Of a DNA stretch of 25,532 nt, positions 1 to 8,391 are shown one piece after another. A program made the position numbers and the translations under genes. The notes beneath the pieces were generated by a model. It was not told the origin of the DNA. It worked only from the letters and a program-made list of their open reading frames with translations, and did no database searches. The DNA comes from Glaciecola sp964418575 (lineage in GTDB: Bacteria > Pseudomonadota > Gammaproteobacteria > Enterobacterales > Alteromonadaceae), in NCBI GenBank assembly GCA_964418575.1, contig CAYQMI010000051.1, positions 1-25,532 on the forward strand. Reading direction: 5' to 3'. How positions within the stretch are numbered: position 1 is the first letter of the stretch; each line of letters begins with the position of its first letter.

Positions 1-18
1 TTATAGTAAATATATAAA

Positions 19-558
19 ATGGTCAACAACGATTTTGTTCAGCTCTGTTCTAAAGCTTGGGCCTTGCGTATTTTGTCTTACCTTGGACGAGGGTTAAGCG
101 CACGTATCTCTCCTATGGCCCACAAGCTTTCTACTGGCCGTACCGCAATCAGCGCGTCTCTTGATTACTTGATAGAGCTTGGCTACGTTAGAAGAACCAA
201 AGGACACGGACACCCACTTCGGCCTGCATTCGAGCTAACCAAACAAGGTGAAATTGTTGCCGCTTGGGCGATGGAGTTAGACGATATTCTAGCACCAGAG
301 AGCTGGGCTATTGCTTCGCGAAGCTGGTCGCTACCCGTGATGCGATTAACAGATGCAGCGCCACGATTTGGTCAATTGCGATCAGAGCTCAATCCAGTTA
401 CCGATCGAGCCCTTTCTCAAACCTTAAAAATTCTTGCTAATCACAATTGGATCACAAGACGTGTTAACACCGAAGCAGCACCGCCAGAGGTATCTTATTT
501 ACCTGGGAATGTGGGTGAGGTCCTTATCCCCTGCCTAGAAAAAAGTTTCCTTATATAA
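19..558 (+). CDS. Tandem winged-helix (HxlR-like) transcriptional regulator
   Basis: The 179-residue protein appears to hold two winged-helix DNA-binding units. The second (about residues 100-175) has the HxlR layout: an RSW start, RFGQLRSELNPVTDRALSQ in the recognition-helix region, a TRRV wing and a PPEVSY segment before the final helix. The first (about 10-80) shows the same order, with KAW at its start, an ISASLDYLIELGYVRR helix-wing and a FELTKQG segment, so the gene looks like an internal duplication. No ligand domain or membrane segment is visible. The frame has stops at positions 4 and 7, so ATG 19 is the earliest start; no good Shine-Dalgarno precedes it. The target is unknown, and the neighbouring genes face the other way. 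The regulator role is well supported; the HxlR subfamily is an inference. Confidence 0.8.
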   Translation: MVNNDFVQLCSKAWALRILSYLGRGLSARISPMAHKLSTGRTAISASLDYLIELGYVRRTKGHGHPLRPAFELTKQGEIVAAWAMELDDILAPESWAIASRSWSLPVMRLTDAAPRFGQLRSELNPVTDRALSQTLKILANHNWITRRVNTEAAPPEVSYLPGNVGEVLIPCLEKSFLI

Positions 559-649
559 AATGATGTTGAACGAAGGGTATAGACTAAAATACTTATGAGG
601 CAGCACATTGCCTTTTGTGCTATGCCCACTACAATTTCAATCTACCTAC

Positions 650-1498
650 TCAACCTTGGTCAGCCAACTCCACCACATCATCTCTAAGCTTGTTGATTTC
701 ATCTACCAAATGCTCTCTTTGTTTTTCGCTACTCAAGCCAAACATGGTAAACAAATAGAGTTTAGTCTCTCGCTCATTGTGTGCGCTGGCGTCTAGCATT
801 TCTTGACTGCGATAGCTTTCTGGGTTGTTAATTAGCTCAATCATGGCTTGTGTAAACGCTTCACCTCGGTCGGGAGAGGCAAATACTGCGCGCATCGCTC
901 GTTGATAATCGCGTTTGTAGGTCACCCAATATTGCGACGTTGACTGAAAGTTGCCGTAGGTATTTTCAATCAAACTTTTTTGTTCAGCGTTAAGTTTACC
1001 AAGCCAATTTTCTATGTTGTCTTCGTTTCGTTCTATCCAGCGTTCCTTGCGCTCTTCATCACTGCGTTTTGCGCGTTTGGCATCGCGTTCTTCGTCTTCT
1101 ACATTTTCTTTTTCAAGCGCGGCAAAAAAGTAGGTAATTTGCTCTTCGTCTAGCGTCTTTGCCATTTCAACTACACCCGGTGCTATATGCTCGCGAAAGC
1201 GATACCAATGTTGGCGGGCCTTTTCTTGATGATAGTCCATGCGTGCGATGCTTATATTCTGCGTTCGGATATCTTGGGCTAGCTCTTCTAAATGCGCCTG
1301 ATATTTCGGTAACTCCGACTCAATATGCCACTGTTGCCACTGAGCAATATATTGATCAAATTTCTGCTCTTGTGCATCGTTTAACTCAACGTAATCGTCT
1401 ACGTACCAATGTATCAGCCAATCAAGGTTTTTGTAGGCAAATTTAGTCGAACAACCTGTTATTAAAAATACCGTAAGTAAAACGATTATTTTTTTCAT
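650..1498 (-). CDS. DUF6279 family lipoprotein
   Basis: This is a 282-residue predicted lipoprotein. It opens with MKK, a hydrophobic stretch and the lipobox LITGC, with the lipidated cysteine at residue 16. The rest is highly charged and helical, with many Glu, Lys and Arg and conserved Trp-rich stretches such as YKNLDWLIHWYVDDYVELN, which I recognise as DUF6279. The family has no established function. The frame could open at a TTG at 1516, but ATG 1498 has AAGGA ten bases upstream and gives a normal signal peptide, so I chose it. The gene is divergent from the phosphofructokinase gene with only about 67 bases between them. The family call is from recognition of the sequence pattern, not a search. 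Confidence 0.85.
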   Translation of the reverse strand: MKKIIVLLTVFLITGCSTKFAYKNLDWLIHWYVDDYVELNDAQEQKFDQYIAQWQQWHIESELPKYQAHLEELAQDIRTQNISIARMDYHQEKARQHWYRFREHIAPGVVEMAKTLDEEQITYFFAALEKENVEDEERDAKRAKRSDEERKERWIERNEDNIENWLGKLNAEQKSLIENTYGNFQSTSQYWVTYKRDYQRAMRAVFASPDRGEAFTQAMIELINNPESYRSQEMLDASAHNERETKLYLFTMFGLSSEKQREHLVDEINKLRDDVVELADQG

Positions 1499-1565
1499 CC
1501 AGTTGTTTTCCTTCAATTAGAATTTGATATGCTACATACGACCACATGGATAAAAAAGGTTTCCA

Positions 1566-2561
1566 ATGAGCGTAAAGAAAATTGCAGTACTGACATCTGG
1601 CGGAGACGCTCCTGGCATGAACGCATGCATACGAGCCACGTATTTAGCGGCTCGCAACGAAGGTATAGATGTCATCGGATATCAGCATGGTTACAATGGT
1701 TTAATAAAACAAGACTTTGTTGAGTTTGCTCATAGAGACATTCGAAACCTCATCCAGCGCGGCGGAACGGTACTTTACAGCGCGCGTTGTGAAAAGTTTA
1801 AAAAGGATGAGTACCGAGTAAAAGCAGCCAAACATTTGGATGAAGCGGGCGTAGATGGCCTTGTGGTGATTGGTGGAGACGGCTCGTTTAAGGGCGCTGA
1901 GATGCTGCAGCAAGTATGGGACAAGCCAGTCGTTGGTGTTCCAGGTACCATTGATAATGATATTGCTGGCACTGACTACACCATTGGTTATCACACTGCG
2001 ATACAAACTGCAGTGGAAAGTATCGATAAAGTAAGGGATACCGCTGATGCCTTCGAGCGGATTTTCATAGTTGATGTAATGGGGCGTCATGCTGGATTTA
2101 TCGCGCTGAATTCTGCCATCGCAGGTGGAGCAGATCACGTAATACTGCCTGAAACCTTTGAATCTGCGGGTGATGAACTGGTTCGCATTTTAGATAAGTT
2201 AGATAAGCGTCGTAAGAATCACGCCAATAGCAGCCATATTATTGTAGTCACAGAAAACTTATGGCCCGGCGGATTAAATATTTTGTGCCAATCAATACAA
2301 AAAGAAACCGGCTTGGAAACACGCATATTAACTTTAGGGCATGTTCAGCGTGGTGGTTCGCCGGTTTGGCAAGATAGAGTCCTCGCCTCTAAACTCGGTA
2401 CTTTTGCGGTTGAAATGATAATGAACGACGAACGTGGCCGAATGGCAGGAATTCGCCATCGCTATCCAGAGTCGGTACCCTTAGAAAATAGTAGAGAAGA
2501 CAGAAAGCCTTTAAATCACTACTCTATGAGTATGCTCGACAAGATTACCTTACTTGGCTAA
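1566..2561 (+). CDS. pfkA: ATP-dependent 6-phosphofructokinase
   Basis: Phosphorylates fructose 6-phosphate to fructose 1,6-bisphosphate, the committing step of glycolysis, in the cytoplasm. Visible motifs in order: the nucleotide-binding TSGGDAPGMNA (10-20), GGDGS (103-107), PGTIDND (126-132, with catalytic Asp130) and MGRHAG (172-177). Gly in GGDGS and in PGTIDND is the ATP-type pattern; pyrophosphate-dependent enzymes carry Asp and Lys at those places. Length (331) is close to the 320 of bacterial PfkA. ATG 1566 is preceded by AAAAAGG at good spacing. It sits alone, divergent from the lipoprotein gene. With gnd nearby, the organism probably has both glycolysis and an oxidative pentose phosphate route. 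The ADP/PEP allosteric behaviour cannot be judged here. Confidence 0.95.
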   Translation: MSVKKIAVLTSGGDAPGMNACIRATYLAARNEGIDVIGYQHGYNGLIKQDFVEFAHRDIRNLIQRGGTVLYSARCEKFKKDEYRVKAAKHLDEAGVDGLVVIGGDGSFKGAEMLQQVWDKPVVGVPGTIDNDIAGTDYTIGYHTAIQTAVESIDKVRDTADAFERIFIVDVMGRHAGFIALNSAIAGGADHVILPETFESAGDELVRILDKLDKRRKNHANSSHIIVVTENLWPGGLNILCQSIQKETGLETRILTLGHVQRGGSPVWQDRVLASKLGTFAVEMIMNDERGRMAGIRHRYPESVPLENSREDRKPLNHYSMSMLDKITLLG

Positions 2562-2579
2562 TTCAAGGAGGCCAATATC

Positions 2580-2608
2580 AAGCTGCAAAATTATAATGTT
2601 TGCAGCTT
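2580..2608. terminator. Inverted repeat between convergent pfkA and DUF962 genes
   Basis: AAGCTGCAAA (2580-2589) and TTTGCAGCTT (2599-2608) form a perfect 10-bp stem with a 9-base loop in the gap between two convergent genes. No long T tract follows on either strand, so it is a weak or factor-assisted terminator candidate at best. Confidence 0.45.
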
Positions 2609-2616
2609 ACGCAATA

Positions 2617-3078
2617 TTAATATTGGATATTCATACGTTTTAACCAATGCACCCACCACCAAGCGGGACCAACGAGCAGAAAGCGCAGGTCTTCAAAAAA
2701 CGAAGGTTTTTTGCCCTCTATTTTGTGTCCAACAAATTGCAAAACCCACATTACAACAAATAAGGCTAGGCAAAACTGCCATACGCTAATATCCATCATT
2801 ACCAAAAGCTTGATCCCGCCAAAAGATAGAATAGTTAGCAGGGTCATCGCTGCACCAATAGGGCCTGAGAGTTTAAAGTAATAATACAATGTAGGAATGG
2901 CCAACACATGCGCCCATGTAACTTGCATTTGTGCCAAAAACTCAGGCACTGGAATTGTCCAAATCAAACCAATGGTAACGAAGAAAATACTTGGAACGGC
3001 AATGGCATGAATCAAAATATTTGTTTTGTTTTGATGACTTTCGCCATAGGTGCTAATTAAGCGTTCTATCTCGCGCAT
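2617..3078 (-). CDS. Mpo1-like / DUF962 integral membrane protein
   Basis: A 153-residue membrane protein of the DUF962 (Mpo1, yeast YGL010w) family. It shows HQNKTNILIHAIAVP near the start (His15, His24), then about four hydrophobic segments, then WVLQFVGHKIEGKKPSFFED (His118, Glu121), the family signature. Yeast Mpo1 is an Fe(II)-dependent dioxygenase acting on 2-hydroxy fatty acids in alpha-oxidation, and the conserved histidines fit a metal site. The bacterial substrate is not known. ATG 3078 gives a start like other family members. It lies between convergent pfkA and the divergent M61 peptidase gene and seems to be a single transcription unit. Confidence 0.88.
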   Translation of the reverse strand: MREIERLISTYGESHQNKTNILIHAIAVPSIFFVTIGLIWTIPVPEFLAQMQVTWAHVLAIPTLYYYFKLSGPIGAAMTLLTILSFGGIKLLVMMDISVWQFCLALFVVMWVLQFVGHKIEGKKPSFFEDLRFLLVGPAWWWVHWLKRMNIQY

Positions 3079-3236
3079 ATATCACTCTTGTAATTAGGTT
3101 GTAGATGATTTGTTAAAGTAAAGTTTACATCGACTTAAGCATTTCAACAAGTTCAAAGCGCTCTCATTCTGCCTTGCTCTAGGTTTTGTTTAAGTGCCTT
3201 GATAGTATAGGCAAAATTTTTCAAACATGCGTACAA

Positions 3237-5048
3237 ATGAATCAACCATATATTAGCTATCAAGTTTCTGCTGTTAATCTTAGTGAACATCTATTTGAAG
3301 TCAGCTTGCAAGCTGAACTTCCGCCAAGCTCTTCTAGTCAGTCTCTCACCCTTAGCCTACCTGCGTGGATCCCCGGGAGCTATATGATTAGAGACTTTGC
3401 TCGAAATATTATTCAAATTAACAGTTTAGATAATGCTCATTCGCTTACAAAAACCGATAAGCAAACTTGGGAGCTTACGCATACAAACGGTGAAACAATA
3501 CGCTCACTGGCACTAAGCTATCGCGTGTTTGCGTTTGACCTGTCGGTGAGAAGTGCTTTTATTAATCATGAATACGCGTTTTTTAATGGCACAAGCACTT
3601 TGCTCAACATACAGGATTATGACGATTTACCTCATTACCTGCAGCTGGTTCATACTGATGATACACATTCTTGGCATGTTGAAACGGCCATGCCAAAAGC
3701 CGTTAAGGCCCCGCCCCATTTCAACCATGATTATCCTGTGTATGTGAGTGACAGCTATGACATATTGATTGATCATCCTGTGCTTATGGGAGAATTAACT
3801 AAGCAAAGTTTTGAAGTGGATGGCGTGACGTTTCATGTCATATTCACCGGCCAGCAAACGATGGACTTGGCGAGAATTTGTGAAGATCTTAAGCCTATAT
3901 GCCAACATCATATAAAGCTTTTTGGCGAGTGTCCTGTTAAAGAATACTGGTTTATGACGCTACTGTGCGACAATGGGTTTGGAGGCCTTGAGCATAAGGC
4001 GTCAACCGTATTGCAATATTCACGATTTGACCTGCCAATGGTCGGTGAAACACAGGAAAAGTCAGAAAATTACCAGCAATTCTTAAGCTTGTGTTCACAT
4101 GAACTTTTTCACACTTGGCATGTGAAACGTATTCGCCCGCAAGTGATGTTGAAACCTGATTTGAGCCAAGAGTGTTACACGCCGCAGCTATGGATTTATG
4201 AAGGCTTTACTTCACTGTACGATGATTTGACCTTGGCTCGTTCTGGCGTGATTAGCCCTTTGGAATATTGCCAAATTTTAGGCCAGAGCATAACGCGGTT
4301 AATGCGTAACCCTGGGCGTCACTTGCAAAGCATCAGTGAATCGAGTTTTGATGCATGGACACGCTTTTATAAGCAAGATGCAAGTTCGGTGAATCATATT
4401 GTTAGCTATTATCTTAAAGGTTCGATAGTTGCGCTGGCACTAGACATTACCATTCGACAGCAAAGCCAAAATCGCTTTTCATTAGACGATGTCATGCGCG
4501 AACTTTGGCAGCGCTTTGGTAAAGATGAGTCAGGCACACCTGATGATGTTATCGGCGATATTTGCGAGCAATCTCTGGGTATTGATGTCAGAAGCTTCCT
4601 GCATGTTGCGACCTCCTCTACGATGGATTTACCACTCTCCTCTTTGTTGCAAAGCATTGGGTTACAGCTCAATATGCGCCCGAGAGAGTCTCTTGTTGAT
4701 AAAGGTGGCAAGCCTGCTAAAACGCCCCTTACGCGTGATATTGGCGCAAGCTTCAGCGAAGAAAGCTTTGGCTTAAAAGTTACTCAGGTACTTGCCTCAA
4801 GCAGTGCCTCTCAAGCAGGCCTGCAATTGAACGACCATATCGTCGCGGTCAATCGATATAAAGCGGGGCTTACTGCACTATCTCGGCATTTAGCGGCAAC
4901 AGAAATTGGAAGTAGCTTAACACTGCATGTTATGCGCGATAACCAGTTGTTAGAGCTTGAATTGCTTGCTCAAGCACCACAGCTCGATACCTGCTTCTGC
5001 ACAATTGAAAATGAGACAATTTTCGCTAGGTGGCTCGGTATAGCCTAA
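3237..5048 (+). CDS. M61 family glycyl-type aminopeptidase with PDZ domain
   Basis: A 603-residue zinc peptidase of family M61. An N-terminal beta domain (about 1-170) carries the family's PAWIPGSYMIRDFARNI segment. The catalytic domain has GGLEHKAST, the zinc motif HELFHTWHVKRIRP (His288, Glu289, His292) and a downstream YEGF whose Glu322 is the likely third zinc ligand. A PDZ-like domain follows near 505-590. Known members remove N-terminal Gly or Ala and are cytoplasmic or periplasmic; no convincing signal peptide is visible. The frame could open at TTG 3186, but ATG 3237 places the conserved start (YISYQV) directly after Met; its ribosome site is weak. An AT-rich hairpin lies 44 bases after the stop. 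All metal ligands are present, so activity is expected. Confidence 0.92.
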   Translation: MNQPYISYQVSAVNLSEHLFEVSLQAELPPSSSSQSLTLSLPAWIPGSYMIRDFARNIIQINSLDNAHSLTKTDKQTWELTHTNGETIRSLALSYRVFAFDLSVRSAFINHEYAFFNGTSTLLNIQDYDDLPHYLQLVHTDDTHSWHVETAMPKAVKAPPHFNHDYPVYVSDSYDILIDHPVLMGELTKQSFEVDGVTFHVIFTGQQTMDLARICEDLKPICQHHIKLFGECPVKEYWFMTLLCDNGFGGLEHKASTVLQYSRFDLPMVGETQEKSENYQQFLSLCSHELFHTWHVKRIRPQVMLKPDLSQECYTPQLWIYEGFTSLYDDLTLARSGVISPLEYCQILGQSITRLMRNPGRHLQSISESSFDAWTRFYKQDASSVNHIVSYYLKGSIVALALDITIRQQSQNRFSLDDVMRELWQRFGKDESGTPDDVIGDICEQSLGIDVRSFLHVATSSTMDLPLSSLLQSIGLQLNMRPRESLVDKGGKPAKTPLTRDIGASFSEESFGLKVTQVLASSSASQAGLQLNDHIVAVNRYKAGLTALSRHLAATEIGSSLTLHVMRDNQLLELELLAQAPQLDTCFCTIENETIFARWLGIA

Positions 5049-5091
5049 TTGCGTCGCTTCGCCAAGCCATAGAGTTACAAATTTTACTTAT

Positions 5092-5119
5092 CTTATTTTA
5101 CAATACCAAATAAAATAAG
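5092..5119 (+). terminator. AT-rich hairpin downstream of the M61 gene
   Basis: CTTATTTTA (5092-5100) pairs with TAAAATAAG (5111-5119) across a 10-base loop, 44 bases after the M61 stop. The stem is weak and has no T tract, so termination is only suggested by position. Confidence 0.3.
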
Positions 5120-5138
5120 CATGGATTGGAATAAGTAG

Positions 5139-5166
5139 TTGTCATAGTCTGTAGGCTACCTACAAT
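5139..5166 (+). promoter_or_regulatory. Candidate gnd promoter with HexR-like operator
   Basis: TTGTCA (5139-5144) and TACAAT (5161-5166) each match five of six consensus sigma-70 bases and are 16 bases apart, about 80 bases before the gnd start. A 15-base palindrome, TGTAGGCTACCTACA (5150-5164), covers the spacer and part of the -10. HexR, the RpiR-family repressor of central sugar genes in gammaproteobacteria, binds a palindrome of the form TGTAR-N5-YTACA, which this fits in its arms; the centre is less AT-rich than usual. The promoter is seen directly; the HexR assignment is inference. Confidence 0.5.
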
Positions 5167-5248
5167 ATACCGCTATATTAAAACCGTCTGAAAACGCATG
5201 CGAGATATTGTTTTGAACAACAATACTGCGCGCATCACAAGGAACTTT

Positions 5249-6715
5249 ATGAAAGCACTGTCTGATATCGCCGTTGTTGGTTTGGCCGTAATGGGTGAAA
5301 ACTTAATATTAAATATGGCCAGTAAAGGGTTCACCGTTACTGCTTACAACCGTTCTTATCATAAAGTCGAGAATTTTTTAGCGGGTCGCGCAAAAGACAA
5401 ATCAATTCGCGGTGCAGATTCTATTGAAAGCTTGCTGGCTTCATTAAGCTCTCCCAGAAAAATCATGTTGATGGTGAAGTCTGGCCAACCGGTAGATGAT
5501 TTTATTGCACTCCTACTTCCTCATTTAGATAAAGGCGACATAGTAATTGACGGTGGCAACAGTCAATTTGAGGACTCGAACCGCAGAACAAAAGACCTTT
5601 TGGCAAAGGGAATTCTGTACGTAGGTACGGGAGTATCAGGCGGCGAAGAAGGTGCTCTATTAGGCCCATCTATCATGCCTGGCGGAAACCCTGATGCGTG
5701 GCCTCATGTAAAGCCGATTTTTCAAGCCATAGCGGCTAAAGTGAAAGATGAAGAAGGTAAGCTGACCGTTCCTTGTTGTGATTGGGTTGGTGAAGCTGGC
5801 GCAGGACATTTTGTAAAAATGGTGCACAACGGTATTGAATACGGCGACATGCAAATCATTTGCGAAGGCTACATGATTATGCGTGACTTGCTCGGGATGG
5901 ACGCTGATGAAATACAAGCGGTATTTGCAGAGTGGAAGAATACTGAGCTATCTAGCTACTTAATTGATATCACTGCCGACATTTTAGCGTTCAAGGAAGA
6001 CGGTGAGCCGCTAGTTGAAAAAATCCTCGATACCGCCGGGCAGAAAGGCACCGGAAAATGGACGGGCGTTACTGCACTTCATTTAGGTGTACCGCTCACC
6101 CTTATTGGTGAAGCTGTTTTCGCTCGCTGCTTATCAGCCTTAAAACCTCAACGCGTTATTGCAGCTAAGGCTATTAAAGGTCCAGAAGCTTCGTTCACTG
6201 GCGATAAAGCCGCGTTTATTGAAGATTTAAAACATGCTCTTTTGGCAGCAAAAATCGTGTCGTATGCACAAGGTTTCGCGCTTATTCAAGAGGCTGCAAG
6301 TGAATACAACTGGCATTTAGATTATGGCTCAATTGCAATGATGTGGCGCGAAGGATGTATTATTCGTTCGGTATTTTTAGATAACATTAAACAAGCATAC
6401 GACAATCACCCTGCTCTTGATAACCTCATGCTGGATGATTATTTCAATAACATGTTAGCTGAATCACAATCTGGATGGCGCAAGGTCGTGGCCGCAGCAA
6501 CATTAAACGGCGTAGCGATGCCTTGTATTTCAGCCGCGCTTAACTACTTTGATGGTTATCGAACTGAAAACTTACCTGCTAACTTATTGCAGGCTCAGCG
6601 TGATTACTTCGGTGCGCATACCTACGAGCGCAAAGATAAAGCACGCGGCGAGTTCTTCCATACTAATTGGACGGGTCGCGGCGGTGATACTGCATCCACC
6701 ACGTATGATGTTTAA
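5249..6715 (+). CDS. gnd: 6-phosphogluconate dehydrogenase (decarboxylating)
   Basis: Converts 6-phosphogluconate and NADP+ to ribulose 5-phosphate, CO2 and NADPH in the oxidative pentose phosphate pathway. The 488-residue protein has the N-terminal dinucleotide-binding GLAVMGENL, then GTGVSGGEEGALLGPSIMPGG, the catalytic HFVKMVHNGIEYGDMQ (Lys190, Asn194), ILDTAGQKGTGKWT, and the long-form C-terminal tail with YFGAHTYER and HTNWTGRGG. The frame begins upstream at 5198, but ATG 5249 has AAGGA five bases before it and starts directly at the Rossmann strand, so it is preferred. It is monocistronic, between its own promoter and a good terminator. All key residues are present. Confidence 0.96.
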   Translation: MKALSDIAVVGLAVMGENLILNMASKGFTVTAYNRSYHKVENFLAGRAKDKSIRGADSIESLLASLSSPRKIMLMVKSGQPVDDFIALLLPHLDKGDIVIDGGNSQFEDSNRRTKDLLAKGILYVGTGVSGGEEGALLGPSIMPGGNPDAWPHVKPIFQAIAAKVKDEEGKLTVPCCDWVGEAGAGHFVKMVHNGIEYGDMQIICEGYMIMRDLLGMDADEIQAVFAEWKNTELSSYLIDITADILAFKEDGEPLVEKILDTAGQKGTGKWTGVTALHLGVPLTLIGEAVFARCLSALKPQRVIAAKAIKGPEASFTGDKAAFIEDLKHALLAAKIVSYAQGFALIQEAASEYNWHLDYGSIAMMWREGCIIRSVFLDNIKQAYDNHPALDNLMLDDYFNNMLAESQSGWRKVVAAATLNGVAMPCISAALNYFDGYRTENLPANLLQAQRDYFGAHTYERKDKARGEFFHTNWTGRGGDTASTTYDV

Positions 6716-6726
6716 ATAAAGAATGG

Positions 6727-6757
6727 AAGCCTTGATGTAACTTCAAGGCTTTTACTT
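6727..6757 (+). terminator. Rho-independent terminator of gnd
   Basis: AAGCCTTGA (6727-6735) pairs with TCAAGGCTT (6743-6751) around a 7-base loop, followed by TTTACTT. It begins 11 bases after the gnd stop. The opposite strand lacks a T run, so it serves gnd rather than the convergent DUF6065-like gene, whose stop codon abuts it. Confidence 0.8.
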
Positions 6758-7543
6758 CTGGCCCCGTTTGTCCGCGGGCTCGTTGCACTTGAACAAATTC
6801 TGATGAGCCTGTTTTAATGGCTCCTTACTCTGTCCTTTTGCGTAATTAGAGTTCCACAGCTCTTTTAATTCCGGTTTACGCCCTTCACTTGCCCATTTAG
6901 CCTCTGCTTCGCGCTGTTTTTGATAGTTGCCCTGTCGCTGCTGATCCCAATTTTGCACCTGCTGCATAAATTCAGGGTCTTCTTCCAAGTTTCTTACCTC
7001 TAACTCCATGTCGTTTAGAAGCGCCAAGGGATAAGGCATTATTCTACAGATTGGCTCACCCGCTTTAAAACTAACCGTATGATTAGCCTGCGTAAATCGC
7101 CAGTTCATTGTAAAAGGGAAAGGCAACCAATCGGTTCTAATGAAAGCATCTAAGGGAACAATCCCCTGCTTATCTTGATTGGCGGGCCCCATCACTATGA
7201 GTCCATAATCTGGCGGAGTGCGAAATAAAAACGGCACATACCAAGTGACTGTGCCAGAACCAAAATGCGGGCGTGGTGAAAATGGGTCTTGGCTAGCGGC
7301 ATTAATGTTTAACTGATCGCCAGCCTCAGTTCCTGTCCAGCTCATATCTACATCAACAGGATTAAGAATTTCCCAGCCCATGCTGTTTGCAGCTGTAAGC
7401 GGTATACAGCGGTAGGCATATCTCGCTGGTGTGGCATCCATCCAGTCCCGTGTAACTTTGCAAGGCCTTATCGATTCCATGACATTTTTGTTCACGCCGG
7501 GAACTACGTACGCATGGATTTTATTGTCTGGAATTTTGTTCAT
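6752..7543 (-). CDS. DUF6065-like protein of unknown function
   Basis: A 263-residue soluble protein without signal peptide or membrane segment. It has a Trp- and Pro-rich core: YRCIPLTAANSMGWEIL, a GSGTVTWYVPFLFRTPPDYGLIVMGP stretch, DAFIRTDWLPFPFTMNWRFTQ, and GEPICRIMPYPL, ending in a charged, Gln/Lys-rich helix (about 195-263). This pattern matches what I recall of DUF6065, for which no activity is established. ATG 7543 overlaps the M23 stop in an ATGA, so it is translated with the operon and is its last gene. The TTW/MNW strands suggest a beta-sandwich or cupin-like fold, but this is only an impression. Function unknown; family name moderately sure. Confidence 0.72.
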   Translation of the reverse strand: MNKIPDNKIHAYVVPGVNKNVMESIRPCKVTRDWMDATPARYAYRCIPLTAANSMGWEILNPVDVDMSWTGTEAGDQLNINAASQDPFSPRPHFGSGTVTWYVPFLFRTPPDYGLIVMGPANQDKQGIVPLDAFIRTDWLPFPFTMNWRFTQANHTVSFKAGEPICRIMPYPLALLNDMELEVRNLEEDPEFMQQVQNWDQQRQGNYQKQREAEAKWASEGRKPELKELWNSNYAKGQSKEPLKQAHQNLFKCNEPADKRGQK

Positions 7544-8391
7544 TTTTTGCCTTGTGTAATCAAGAGCTCAGGATCTAGTCTCTCTTTAAACCAATTAATT
7601 CGCCAATCTAGATGCGGACCGGTTACGCGACCAGTTGCGCCTATTTCAGCAATTAAATCGCCTTTTTCAACCCGCTGACCTTCTGTAACATGGATTTTGC
7701 TTAAATGAATGAAGGTAGAAGACACCCCAAAGCCATGATCCATTAATAAAGTGCCACCAGAATAGTACATATCATTATGCGCTAGGGTAATAATGCCGCC
7801 CGCTGGAGCAATGACTGGCGTGCCCACCACGTTTGCTACATCTAATCCATAATGTGGGCGCTTTGGTTCGCCATTGAAAACGCGCTGTGAACCGTATACA
7901 CCTGAAATTCGACCCTCAGCGGGCAAAATAAAATCGTCTAAAAAGTCTTTTAAGTTTGAGCGGGTTGCCCGTGCGTTTGCAATCGCGCGATTATCTTCAC
8001 GAATTCTTGCCAGTACCTCTTGTGGAGGGCTTACGTACTTTTGTGCTACGCCTTCAATACGATCAATTTTGTACTCTCGTGCCTTTATTACTAGCGGCAT
8101 GTCTTGCTTTTCGCCCGCAGCCTGCCAACTTAAGATATGTTTGTTACTCGCATCTCTACCAAAACCAAATACAAAACTGCCTTCTTCCGATACTTCAACA
8201 GGACTACCGTTTAACCAAACCTGCACATTTGCATCGGTTTTACCGCGAATCAAACTTCCTTGGATTAACTCACCCGTTAATAGGGGCGGTGTTTGCGCGC
8301 TAGCAAATCCACTAAAGGCCAAAAGTATGCTAGCACCAAGCATTGCGATTGCTTTACACCACCTAGCTAGCAGTCCGTGTTTTTTATTCAT
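7540..8391 (-). CDS. M23 family metallopeptidase with altered HxH motif
   Basis: An exported LytM/M23-type protein of 283 residues. A signal peptide (hydrophobic core ending FASAQT, about residues 1-33) is followed by a beta-rich N-terminal domain (about 36-108), a helical linker and the peptidase domain (from about 157). The first zinc motif HYGLD (His180, Asp184) and the catalytic FIHLS (His229) are intact. The usual HLH is HLD (His260, Asp262), so the third zinc ligand is Asp. The family cleaves peptidoglycan cross-bridges or peptides; with this change activity may be kept or altered. AAAGGAG lies 12 bases before ATG 8391 and 6 bases before a TTG at 8397, so TTG is an alternative start. 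It overlaps both operon neighbours. Confidence 0.88.
   Translation of the reverse strand: MNKKHGLLARWCKAIAMLGASILLAFSGFASAQTPPLLTGELIQGSLIRGKTDANVQVWLNGSPVEVSEEGSFVFGFGRDASNKHILSWQAAGEKQDMPLVIKAREYKIDRIEGVAQKYVSPPQEVLARIREDNRAIANARATRSNLKDFLDDFILPAEGRISGVYGSQRVFNGEPKRPHYGLDVANVVGTPVIAPAGGIITLAHNDMYYSGGTLLMDHGFGVSSTFIHLSKIHVTEGQRVEKGDLIAEIGATGRVTGPHLDWRINWFKERLDPELLITQGKK

Noticed and set aside
608..796. 62-codon plus-strand frame at the end of the lipoprotein gene
   Set aside because: Most of it lies antisense to a well-supported gene and it has no ribosome site.
1529..1723. 64-codon frame at the start of pfkA
   Set aside because: Overlaps the confident pfkA gene in another frame.
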